Positions 16,649-24,665 of a stretch of 64,000 bases of DNA are shown here, in pieces. The notes beneath the pieces were generated by a model. It searched no databases. It was given only the letters and a program-made list of their open reading frames with translations, and had not been told where the DNA came from. Position 1 is the first letter of the stretch. Each line of letters begins with the position of its first letter. Source of the DNA: Castellaniella sp036379515 (GTDB lineage: Bacteria > Pseudomonadota > Gammaproteobacteria > Burkholderiales > Burkholderiaceae_B); contig NZ_DASVGN010000002.1 in assembly GCF_036379515.1 (NCBI RefSeq), positions 27,689 to 91,688 on the forward strand. The letters run 5' to 3'. Made by a program: the position numbers and the translations under genes.

Positions 16649-17464
16649 TTATTGGCTGGATACCACGGCGTAGGCGGAGTGATTGTGGATGGATTCGAAG
16701 TTCTCTGCGGTGACTTCGTACTGCGACACCCCTGGCTGGTGCTGCAGCAGTACGGCCACATCGCGCACCAGGTCTTCGACGAACTTGGGGTTCTCGTAGG
16801 CGCGCTCAGTGACGTACTTTTCATCTGCCCGCTTGAGCAAACCCCAGAGTTCGGAAGAGCCCTGCGCCTCGATACGCTGAATCAGAGTGTCCAGATCCAA
16901 CGCCGTCGGCACCGCTAGAAACGTCAGGCTGGCAGTCACGTGAGAGCGCTGATTATGCGCCCCATACTCGGAGATCGCCTTGGAACAAGGGCACAGGCTG
17001 GTGACCGGCACCCGCAATCGCAACGAAAAGCAGGCGCCTTGATCGCGGTGTACATGCACCGACCAGCGCACCTGATAATCCATGAGACTGCGCACCCCCG
17101 ACACAGGCGCGGATTTTTCCATGAAATACGGAAAATCCGCCACGACGTCGCCGGCCTCGGCGTGCAGGCGATCGAGCATGCCTTGCGCCATTGCGCACAA
17201 GCCCGCCGGGGTCATGGGCTCGGCCCGGTGTGCCTCCAGCAGGTCGATGAAGCGCGACATGTGCGTGCCCTTCTCTTCAGCAGGCAACGCCACCGTCATT
17301 TCCCACTGGGCAATCGTCGTCTGGGGCTGTCCCTTGCCGGACGCCAGCAACAGGGGGTGCCGCACACCACGCACACCCACTCGCTGAATCGGAACCCGGC
17401 GAGTGTCCGTCCCACTTTGCACGTCCGGCATGGTGGTCACAGCCGGGTCCAATAGGGTGTTCAT
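16649..17464 (-). CDS. folE2: GTP cyclohydrolase FolE2 (type IB)
   Basis: A 271-residue enzyme of the FolE2 (COG1469) family, which makes dihydroneopterin triphosphate from GTP as the first step of folate and related pterin pathways. Unlike zinc-dependent FolE it can use Mn or other metals. The active-site Cys lies in SLCPCSKAISEYGAHNQR, and the VSGVRSLMDYQVRWSV strand and the late IHNHSAYA block are typical. Its ATG overlaps the TGA of dxs, so it belongs to xseB-ispA-dxs-folE2. No other folate gene is near. Confidence 0.93.
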   Translation of the reverse strand: MNTLLDPAVTTMPDVQSGTDTRRVPIQRVGVRGVRHPLLLASGKGQPQTTIAQWEMTVALPAEEKGTHMSRFIDLLEAHRAEPMTPAGLCAMAQGMLDRLHAEAGDVVADFPYFMEKSAPVSGVRSLMDYQVRWSVHVHRDQGACFSLRLRVPVTSLCPCSKAISEYGAHNQRSHVTASLTFLAVPTALDLDTLIQRIEAQGSSELWGLLKRADEKYVTERAYENPKFVEDLVRDVAVLLQHQPGVSQYEVTAENFESIHNHSAYAVVSSQ

Positions 17465-19335
17465 GAAATGGTCCTATTCAAACGCTCGCGTATCGACGCT
17501 TCGATTCCTTGGGCATCCAGGCCCAACCCAGACAAGATCACCTTTTGATCTCCGTGGTCAATGAATTCATCTGGCAAACCCAGTTGCAGGACAGGGCACA
17601 CGGCCGCCACCTGGTTGAAATATTCCACCACAGCGCTGCCCGCACCTCCCATGATCGCCGCCTCTTCAAGCGTGACAAACCACTCATGCGACTGCAGCAA
17701 TTCGTCGAGCAGGGCTGTATCCAGCGGTTTGACGAAGCGCATGTCCACCAGCGTGGCGTCCAACGCCTGTGCCGCCTTGGCGGCCTCGGCCAGCAGCGTG
17801 CCAAATACCAGGACTGCGATCTTTTTGCCGCGCCGGCGCACTACCGCGCGACCGATGGCAACAGGTTCGAGCGTGTCACCGGGATCGGCACCACACCCTG
17901 CCCCACGAGGATAGCGGACGGACGCTGGCCCCGGATGGAGATAGCAGGTATTGAGCAGAAGACGCGCCTCGTGCTCGTCCGAGGGCGTCGCAATCACCAT
18001 GTGAGGGATGCACCGCAGGTAAGCAATGTCGTAATTGCCCGCGTGCGTGGCGCCATCTGCCCCCACAATCCCGGCACGGTCCAGGGCAAAGGTCACGTCC
18101 AGATTCTGCAGCGCGACGTCGTGGATCAGCTGATCATAGCCGCGCTGGAGGAAAGTGGAATAAATGGCCACTACCGGTTTGCAGCCTTCGCAGGCCAAGC
18201 CGGCCGCAAAGGTGACTGCGTGCTGTTCAGCAATGCCCACATCGAAGTAACGCTCCGGGAAACGGCGCTCGAACTCGACTAGGCCACTTCCTTCGCGCAT
18301 CGCCGGGGTGATGCCCACCAAATGGGCATCGGCCTGGGCCATGTCGCACAGCCATTGGCCGAACACCTGCGAAAACGTCTTGCGGCCCGGGGTCTTCGGC
18401 TTCTGTATCCCGACCAGGGGATCAAAGCGTCCCGGGCCGTGATAGAGCACAGGATCGGCCTCGGCAAGCTTGTAGCCCTGCCCCTTGCGCGTAACCACGT
18501 GCAAAAACTGCAGGCCACCCAGTTCACGCAGATTCTCGAGCGTCGGAATCAGCACGCTCAAATCGTGTCCATCGATAGGGCCTACATAGTTGAACCCCAG
18601 TTCTTCGAAAAGCGTCGCCGGCGACAGCATGCCCTTGGCGTGCCCTTCGAGTTTGCGGGCCAGCTCAAGCACGGGAGGGACATGCTGCAGCATGGCCTTG
18701 CCCATGTTCTTGGCGCGCGCATAGAAGCGACCCGACATCAGACGGGCAAAGTAATAGTTCAACGCCCCCACAGGCGGTGAGATCGACATGTCGTTGTCAT
18801 TGAGCACCACCAGCAGATTGATGTCGGGAATGACTCCGGCGTTGTTCAAAGCCTCGAACGCCATCCCTGCGGTCATTGCGCCATCACCGATGACTGCAAT
18901 ATTCTGGCGCGCAATACCGGCGTTGCGCGCGGCGACTGCCATGCCCAACGCCGCCGAGATCGACGTGGAGGAATGCGCCGTGCCGAAAGCGTCATAGGGC
19001 GACTCGCTACGCTTGGGAAAACCTGAAATGCCCCCAGCCTGCCGCAGCCCCGCCATGGCCTCGCGGCGCCCCGTCAGGATCTTGTGGGGATAGGACTGAT
19101 GACCCACATCCCACACCAGCCGGTCTTCGGGGGTATGAAACACGTAATGCAGAGCCAACGTCAGCTCGACCACGCCGAGGTTCGACGAAAGGTGACCGCC
19201 CGTGTGCGAGACCGATTCGAGCAGGAAGGCCCGCAGTTCTGTGGCCAGCCCCTTGAGCTCAGAACGATCGAGCCGACGCAGATCGGCGGGAGACTCAATT
19301 TGTTCCAACAAACTCGTCATGATTTCTTGTGTCAT
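17461..19335 (-). CDS. dxs: 1-deoxy-D-xylulose-5-phosphate synthase
   Basis: A thiamine-diphosphate transketolase-like enzyme (624 aa) that condenses pyruvate and glyceraldehyde-3-phosphate, the first step of the MEP isoprenoid pathway. Visible blocks are HTGGHLSSNLGVVELT, GDGAMTAGMAFEALNN (ThDP/Mg site, followed by LNDNDMSISP) and DVGIAEQHAVTFAAG with the catalytic Glu. The ATG at 19335 has GGAAG five bases upstream; an ATG five codons later (19320) is the alternative. It lies 22 bases after ispA and is coupled to folE2. Confidence 0.97.
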   Translation of the reverse strand: MTQEIMTSLLEQIESPADLRRLDRSELKGLATELRAFLLESVSHTGGHLSSNLGVVELTLALHYVFHTPEDRLVWDVGHQSYPHKILTGRREAMAGLRQAGGISGFPKRSESPYDAFGTAHSSTSISAALGMAVAARNAGIARQNIAVIGDGAMTAGMAFEALNNAGVIPDINLLVVLNDNDMSISPPVGALNYYFARLMSGRFYARAKNMGKAMLQHVPPVLELARKLEGHAKGMLSPATLFEELGFNYVGPIDGHDLSVLIPTLENLRELGGLQFLHVVTRKGQGYKLAEADPVLYHGPGRFDPLVGIQKPKTPGRKTFSQVFGQWLCDMAQADAHLVGITPAMREGSGLVEFERRFPERYFDVGIAEQHAVTFAAGLACEGCKPVVAIYSTFLQRGYDQLIHDVALQNLDVTFALDRAGIVGADGATHAGNYDIAYLRCIPHMVIATPSDEHEARLLLNTCYLHPGPASVRYPRGAGCGADPGDTLEPVAIGRAVVRRRGKKIAVLVFGTLLAEAAKAAQALDATLVDMRFVKPLDTALLDELLQSHEWFVTLEEAAIMGGAGSAVVEYFNQVAAVCPVLQLGLPDEFIDHGDQKVILSGLGLDAQGIEASIRERLNRTIS

Positions 19336-19357
19336 CGCGACTTCCGATACCCCCGGA

Positions 19358-20278
19358 CTAATGAGAGCGGCCAATGATGAAATCGGCCAATTCATGCAGA
19401 CGGGCCGAAGATGGCCCCAGCGGCAACAAGGCCGCATGCGCCTGCTCCTGAAGGCTGGTCAATAACCGCCGCGAGCCATCCAGCCCCATCAGCGAAACGT
19501 AAGTGGGCTTGCCATGGGCTGCATCCTTGCCGGCGGTCTTTCCCAAAGTAGCAGAATCGGCCGTCACATCGAGGATGTCATCGACCACCTGGAACGCCAA
19601 CCCCATCGCCGAAGCATAGTCTTCCAACCCCGTGCGGGCGGTCGAGCTTGCACCGGCCACAACCCCCCCAAGAAGGACACTGGCCTCAAGCAAAGCCCCC
19701 GTTTTCATGCGGTGCATGCGCTGGAGAGACTCGACGGGCAACACCTGCCCCACGCTGGCGCAATCAATGGCCTGCCCGCCGACCATTCCTTCGCCGCCGG
19801 CCGCCTGAGCAAGCAACTGCACGGCCTGCACCACCAGGGCGGGCGCAATGGGCATCTGGGCCAGACACCCAAACGCAAGAGGCTGCAACGCATCACCCGC
19901 AAGCATGGCAAGGGCCTCATCGTCGAACTGGCGATGGACAGTAGGCCGCCCACGACGCAAGTCGTCGTCGTCCATGCAAGGCAAGTCATCGTGCACCAGC
20001 GAATAGGCATGAATCAGTTCAACCGCCGCTGCAGCGCAGTCAAGCGCCAGATCTTGCGCGGTTGTTGCCCCCCCCGCCACACGGCTGGCCTCGCCGGCTG
20101 CCAGCACCAGTGCTGCTCGAATTCGCTTGCCGGGTCCGAGGACTGCATAGCGCATGGCCTCACGCAAGCGCCCAGGCCCCGAGTCATCCTGGAGCGGCAA
20201 CAGTTCGTCGAGCACCGCCTCTATATGAGTAACAGCCTCTTGCAACCAGATGTTGAACTCGGCTGAAACCCCTGTCAT
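19358..20278 (-). CDS. ispA: Farnesyl diphosphate synthase
   Basis: A trans-prenyl transferase (306 aa) that adds isopentenyl diphosphate to dimethylallyl and geranyl diphosphate. The first Asp-rich motif is HDDLPCMDDDDLRRG, the second DDILD, with GKRIRAAL and KTGALLEASV blocks between. The residue pattern before the first motif (AYSLVHDD) fits the short-chain bacterial IspA type. Its ATG overlaps the xseB TGA. Its product is the substrate expected for the squalene-synthase-like protein at 2216. Confidence 0.96.
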   Translation of the reverse strand: MTGVSAEFNIWLQEAVTHIEAVLDELLPLQDDSGPGRLREAMRYAVLGPGKRIRAALVLAAGEASRVAGGATTAQDLALDCAAAAVELIHAYSLVHDDLPCMDDDDLRRGRPTVHRQFDDEALAMLAGDALQPLAFGCLAQMPIAPALVVQAVQLLAQAAGGEGMVGGQAIDCASVGQVLPVESLQRMHRMKTGALLEASVLLGGVVAGASSTARTGLEDYASAMGLAFQVVDDILDVTADSATLGKTAGKDAAHGKPTYVSLMGLDGSRRLLTSLQEQAHAALLPLGPSSARLHELADFIIGRSH

Positions 20279-20562
20279 GACGCATCCTGCGAACCCACGT
20301 CTGCCAGCGGCTCGAGCAACTGGCCTTGCAGCACCTGTACCTGCTGCTCGGCCGCTTCAAGGCGTTGCTGGCAGACGCGCGCCAAGGCAACACCCCGCTG
20401 ATACAGCGCGAGAGAATCATCCAGGCCCAGATTCCCTTCGCTCATGCGGCCTGCCAGCGCCTCGAGCTCAGCCAGCGCCGTCTCGAAGTCGTCAGGCAGC
20501 GAAGCCTCTTGCTGCTTTTCGGCCAAAGGCAGCGGGGTTTGATTTTTCACCATGGATTTCAT
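20275..20562 (-). CDS. xseB: Exodeoxyribonuclease VII small subunit
   Basis: The 95-residue small subunit of the ExoVII nuclease, which degrades single-stranded DNA together with XseA. The family core is plain: FETALAELEALAGRMSEGNLGLDDSLALYQRG followed by a second helix (CQQRLEAAEQQVQVL). It has an N-terminal extension of about 24 residues compared with E. coli XseB; an ATG four codons in is an alternative start. xseA is not in the window. It is the first gene of xseB-ispA-dxs-folE2. Confidence 0.93.
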   Translation of the reverse strand: MKSMVKNQTPLPLAEKQQEASLPDDFETALAELEALAGRMSEGNLGLDDSLALYQRGVALARVCQQRLEAAEQQVQVLQGQLLEPLADVGSQDAS

Positions 20563-20724
20563 CTTTGCGGTCCAGACAGCAATTGTACGAGAACCCGCAG
20601 CCCCATGATATAAACCTGCGTAAGCGCCTGCACGTCCACCATACGACCCGGGTCAACTCATCCTGGTGGGACAGTGAGGTACAATTTTTGGCCCCGGCTT
20701 CTCGTCTTGCAGGGGGATCAAGCC

Positions 20725-21858
20725 ATGACCAATCCATACATCCCGTCCGGCACGGACCTGGCCAGCCAGCTTTCCGTGCAGCATTATTTCGACGCCGAAA
20801 TCCTGCAGAAAGAGCAGCAACGCATCTTCGCTCACAGCGCCCGCTACGTGGGCAACGAAAAAATGGTGCCACAGCCTGGTGACTGGCGCACGCTCACACA
20901 AGAAGGCAGTGGCCGTGCGCTGGTGCGCGATGCGCAAGGCACAATTCGTCTGCTGTCCAACGTCTGTCGGCATCGTCAGGCATTGATCCTCGGAGGCCAG
21001 ACCGGACGAGACCCCACGTGCGCCTCGGGCAATCTGTGCCAGACGGGTGGCCGGCTGCTCTGCCCGATTCACCAGTGGAGCTACGACGCGCAAGGCGCCC
21101 TGCTGAACGCCCCGCTGTTTCCGGAAAAACCCAGGGTACGCCTCGAGCAGTTCCCCCTGCACAACTGCCACGGCCTGCTCTTCGAGGGTGAACGCAACCC
21201 TTCTGAGGACATAGGCGCCCTGTTCAAACGCCCCGAATTCGATTTTTCGGACTACGTCCTTGATCACGTGGAAGTCCACCAGTGCCATTACAACTGGAAA
21301 ACGTTCATCGAGGTATACCTCGAAGACTACCACGTGGGCCCATTTCATCCCGGGCTCGGGCAATTCGTCACGTGTGACGACCTGAAATGGGAATTTGCAG
21401 CATTTCACAGCTTGCAACGCGTCGGAATCCACCAGGCGCTGGGCCAGCCCGGCACCGACGTCTACAAGGTCTGGCACGACCGGCTGCTCAATTACCGGTC
21501 GGGATCAGCCCCCGAATTCGGCGCGATCTGGGTCACTTATTTTCCAACCCACATGATCGAGCTGTATCCGCACGTCCTGGTGCTTTCGACGCTCTACCCG
21601 GTGAGCCCCCAGGAAACCGTCAACGTCATCGAGTTCTACTACCCCGAAGAAATCGCGGCGTTCGAGCGCGATTTCATCGAAGCGCAACAGGCAGCCTACC
21701 TTGAGACTGCCATCGAAGACGACGAAATCGGCGAACGCATGGATGCGGGCCGGCGAGCCCTGATGGAGCGCGGAACCAGCCAATGCGGCCCCTACCAGAC
21801 ACCCCTGGAGGACGGCATGGCCCACTTCCACGCCTGGTACCGCCGCATGATGGACTGA
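20725..21858 (+). CDS. Rieske-type aromatic-ring-hydroxylating oxygenase, alpha-subunit-like
   Basis: A 377-residue Rieske non-heme iron oxygenase. The [2Fe-2S] ligands are CRH and CPIH. The mononuclear iron site has the usual shape (EDYHVGPFHPG). The spacing between the two cluster motifs is 29 residues, about a dozen more than typical, and the added loop carries two extra cysteines six positions apart (TCASGNLC). The ATG at 20725 has AGGGGG upstream. No reductase or ferredoxin gene is adjacent, so the electron donor must come from elsewhere. It converges with a sulfurtransferase gene. The substrate is unknown; relatives occur as single genes in Bordetella-type genomes. Confidence 0.88.
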   Translation: MTNPYIPSGTDLASQLSVQHYFDAEILQKEQQRIFAHSARYVGNEKMVPQPGDWRTLTQEGSGRALVRDAQGTIRLLSNVCRHRQALILGGQTGRDPTCASGNLCQTGGRLLCPIHQWSYDAQGALLNAPLFPEKPRVRLEQFPLHNCHGLLFEGERNPSEDIGALFKRPEFDFSDYVLDHVEVHQCHYNWKTFIEVYLEDYHVGPFHPGLGQFVTCDDLKWEFAAFHSLQRVGIHQALGQPGTDVYKVWHDRLLNYRSGSAPEFGAIWVTYFPTHMIELYPHVLVLSTLYPVSPQETVNVIEFYYPEEIAAFERDFIEAQQAAYLETAIEDDEIGERMDAGRRALMERGTSQCGPYQTPLEDGMAHFHAWYRRMMD

Positions 21859-21870
21859 AAAGAGCCGGGC

Positions 21871-22737
21871 TCAAAGGCCTTTGGCGACTGGCCGCGAAGG
21901 ATCACTGCACCATTCGCTCCAGGAACCCGAATACAGTGCTGACCCCTTCAGGCCTGCCAGTTCCATTGCAAACAAGTTGTGGCAGGCGGTGATCCCCGAA
22001 CCGCACTGATGAACGATCCCGTGGGAAAGACTATCTCCCAGCAAAGTTTCGAACTCGGCACGCAGGTTTCCGGGGGACTTGAAGCGGCCATCTGCCTGCA
22101 AGTTGAGCTTGAAGGCGCGATTCACGGCCCCCGGGATATGCCCAGCGACGGCATCCATCGGCTCGACTGCCCCGCTGAAGCGCTCGGGCGCACGCGCATC
22201 AAGCACCGTGAAGCGTGGATCCGCCAGGTTGGCCAGCACCGCGTGCACATCCACGAGGGGCATCGACGGCTTCCCCGAGAGCACTTGGCTTTGAATGGCC
22301 TGGGCCTCGCTCAGTTTTGGCGTGCGAGCCCCGGTTTCGAGTTCGCCCTGAATGGCCTGCCAGGCCGCGAGGCCGCCATCAAGCACCGACACGGACCCGT
22401 GCCCCAGCCAGCGCAACATCCACCACAGGTGCGCCGCAAACATGCTGTTGCCGGCATCATAGACGACAACATCAGACCGCGCCGTCAGGCCTTGAGCCCG
22501 CATCAAGGCCGCAAAATCACGACGAGTCGGCAAGGGGTGACGGCCGTTGTGCCCGGTGCGCGGCGCACTGAGCTGGGCCTCGTGATCCAGATACAGCGCG
22601 CCGGGGATATGCCCCGCCTCGTAGGCACGCCGACCCGCTTGATGATCGGCAAGATCGTGGCGCACGTCAAAAACCAGGCATCCCGGCTGCATCAGGCGAG
22701 TTCGAAGGGCCTGAGCTTGAATCAGCAAATCAGTCAT
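21871..22737 (-). CDS. sseA: Sulfurtransferase (thiosulfate/3-mercaptopyruvate type)
   Basis: A two-domain rhodanese (288 aa) that moves sulfane sulfur to acceptors. The inactive N-terminal domain holds VFDVRHD and GHIPGALYLDHE. The C-terminal active domain holds VLDARAPERFSG, GHIPGAVN and the active-site loop HQCGSGITACHN. The CGSGxTA loop favours 3-mercaptopyruvate over thiosulfate as donor. The ATG at 22737 overlaps the stop of the upstream DMT permease gene, so the two genes form a unit. Confidence 0.9.
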   Translation of the reverse strand: MTDLLIQAQALRTRLMQPGCLVFDVRHDLADHQAGRRAYEAGHIPGALYLDHEAQLSAPRTGHNGRHPLPTRRDFAALMRAQGLTARSDVVVYDAGNSMFAAHLWWMLRWLGHGSVSVLDGGLAAWQAIQGELETGARTPKLSEAQAIQSQVLSGKPSMPLVDVHAVLANLADPRFTVLDARAPERFSGAVEPMDAVAGHIPGAVNRAFKLNLQADGRFKSPGNLRAEFETLLGDSLSHGIVHQCGSGITACHNLFAMELAGLKGSALYSGSWSEWCSDPSRPVAKGL

Positions 22738-23651
22738 GACGATGAGTCCTCTTGAATGACAGTCGCCGCCTGCGCGGTTGCAGAGACCGACGCTCCCCTG
22801 AGCATACGGGCCTCGGAATAAGTACGCCAAATAGAGAGCAGGCCGGAGCCAATGATGAGCGCGATGCCGGCCCACGCCAGGAACGCAGGCCGGTCGCCCC
22901 AGAACACGACACCGATCAAGGCCGCAAAGATGATGGTCATGTACTGCAAGGCCGCCGTCAACAGGGTTGACCCCAACCCGAATGCCCGCGTCATGGCCAG
23001 CTGTCCCACCAGGCCGGCCGAACCCAGACCGGTCAAAGACAAAAGCGCCAGAGGATCATGCGTATGCCATCCCACGAACGAAAGCCCCACCAGGCTGCTG
23101 ATCACCACGCCACAGGAAAACAGCAGGACCGTGAGCCACTCGGGCTCACCGATACGCCCGAGCTGGCGTATCTGCATCATGGCAATGGCAGCAAGCGCCC
23201 CCGCCCCAAGCCCCATGAACGCAGGAAACCACTGGTCGTGTGTGATGCTGGGCCGCAGAACGCCCAGCACCCCCAAAAAGCCTGCGACCACCGCCAGGAT
23301 GCGGACCGGATCTCGTTGAGCCCCGCCGGCTACCAGCAGCCACCCGGCAATGAACAGCGGCGCAGTGTAATTCAGGCTGGTGGCGGTGGGCAGTGGCAAA
23401 TAGAACAAGGCGTAAAAGCCTAGCCACATGGACGTGATGCCGGCCACGTTGCGCCAGACATGCAGACGCCAGCTTGTGGGGCGTATTGCCCGATGCGTGG
23501 ATCGCACCCAGAAAAGCAGCAGCAGCACCGAAGGCACACCACGAAACAGCACGATTTCGGGCAACGACGCACCCAGGCTGGCCGCCACCTTGACGAAGGC
23601 GCCCATCATGGCAAACATCGCGCAGGCCAGCAACATCCACAGCGACTGCAT
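22734..23651 (-). CDS. DMT-superfamily permease (EamA type)
   Basis: A 305-residue inner-membrane protein with about ten hydrophobic segments in two EamA repeats (repeat 1 from residue 1, repeat 2 from about 150). The PTATSLNYTAPLFIAG segment at the end of the first half is a common EamA feature. The substrate is not predictable. It is coupled to the downstream sulfurtransferase gene by a four-base overlap. The 117-base gap upstream, shared with divergent htpX, should hold its promoter. Confidence 0.85.
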   Translation of the reverse strand: MQSLWMLLACAMFAMMGAFVKVAASLGASLPEIVLFRGVPSVLLLLFWVRSTHRAIRPTSWRLHVWRNVAGITSMWLGFYALFYLPLPTATSLNYTAPLFIAGWLLVAGGAQRDPVRILAVVAGFLGVLGVLRPSITHDQWFPAFMGLGAGALAAIAMMQIRQLGRIGEPEWLTVLLFSCGVVISSLVGLSFVGWHTHDPLALLSLTGLGSAGLVGQLAMTRAFGLGSTLLTAALQYMTIIFAALIGVVFWGDRPAFLAWAGIALIIGSGLLSIWRTYSEARMLRGASVSATAQAATVIQEDSSS

Positions 23652-23768
23652 TGAGTTCCTGTACGATCAGTTCATTGATTTGGCGACCGCGCCATCACTG
23701 CACATCAACAAGCCGATACTATACACTTTGGGCACGTTGAACCTCACTCTTGCGGGAACCTCTGATCC

Positions 23769-24647
23769 ATGAAACGAATCGCCCTGTTTCTTGTGACCAA
23801 TCTGGCCGTCATGCTGGTGCTCAGCATCACCATGAGCGTACTGGGCGTCGGCCGCTACCTCACTGCCAGCGGCATCGACCCCGTCCAGTTGCTGATCTTC
23901 GCTGCCCTGTTAGGGTTCGTGGGTGCATTCATTTCGCTGCTCATGAGCAAATGGATGGCGAAAACCAGCACTGGCGCTCAAGTCATCGACCCGAGGGCCC
24001 CAAAAAACGCCCGCGAAGCGTGGCTGGTGAACACGGTACACCAGCTCGCCGACCGTGCAGGCATCGGGCACCCTGAAGTGGCCATCTACGAGGGGGCCCC
24101 CAATGCCTTTGCGACCGGCGCGTTCCGCAACGAATCGCTGGTCGCCGTCTCCACCGGACTGCTGTCCTCCATGAACGAAGAAGAAATCACTGCCGTCCTG
24201 GGGCACGAGATCACGCACATCTCGAATGGCGACATGGTCACGCTCACACTCATCCAGGGCATCGTCAATACCTTCGTCATCTTCTTGTCCCGCCTCGTGG
24301 GGTATTTCGTCGACCGCACGCTCCTGAAAAACGACCGCGACGGCGTGGGTATGGGGTATTACCTGAGCGTCATCGTCTGCGAAATCCTCTTCGGCGTCGT
24401 AGCCTCCGTCATCGTGGCCTGGTTCTCGCGTCAGCGTGAGTTCCGCGCCGATGCGGGCTCTGCGCGTCTTCTGGGCTCCGGAAATCCCATGATCCACGCG
24501 CTGAGTCGACTCGGCGGCCTCGAGCCCGGCAACCTGCCCAAGTCCTTCCAGGCCGCCGGAATCACTGGCGGTGCCCTGGGGGCCCTGTTCGCATCACACC
24601 CCCCTATTGAGCAGCGCATTGCGGCGCTGCAGCGCCCGCAGGCGTAA
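23769..24647 (+). CDS. htpX: Membrane-bound zinc metalloprotease HtpX
   Basis: An M48-family inner-membrane protease (292 aa) that degrades misfolded membrane proteins. Two N-terminal membrane segments precede the zinc motif LGHEITHISNGD, a further membrane pair follows, and the third ligand Glu is likely in REFRADAG. Length and order match E. coli HtpX. In E. coli the gene is under Cpx/heat-shock control; I searched the upstream gap for a sigma-32 box and saw no convincing one. An Na/Pi transporter gene follows 18 bases later. Confidence 0.96.
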   Translation: MKRIALFLVTNLAVMLVLSITMSVLGVGRYLTASGIDPVQLLIFAALLGFVGAFISLLMSKWMAKTSTGAQVIDPRAPKNAREAWLVNTVHQLADRAGIGHPEVAIYEGAPNAFATGAFRNESLVAVSTGLLSSMNEEEITAVLGHEITHISNGDMVTLTLIQGIVNTFVIFLSRLVGYFVDRTLLKNDRDGVGMGYYLSVIVCEILFGVVASVIVAWFSRQREFRADAGSARLLGSGNPMIHALSRLGGLEPGNLPKSFQAAGITGGALGALFASHPPIEQRIAALQRPQA

Positions 24648-24665
24648 TGCCTGCGCAGATCGACC

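Noticed and set aside
23652..23768. Possible heat-shock (sigma-32) promoter before htpX
   Set aside because: A GTTGAA stretch occurs, but no CCCCAT-like -10 box is found at 13-17 bases, so it was not listed.
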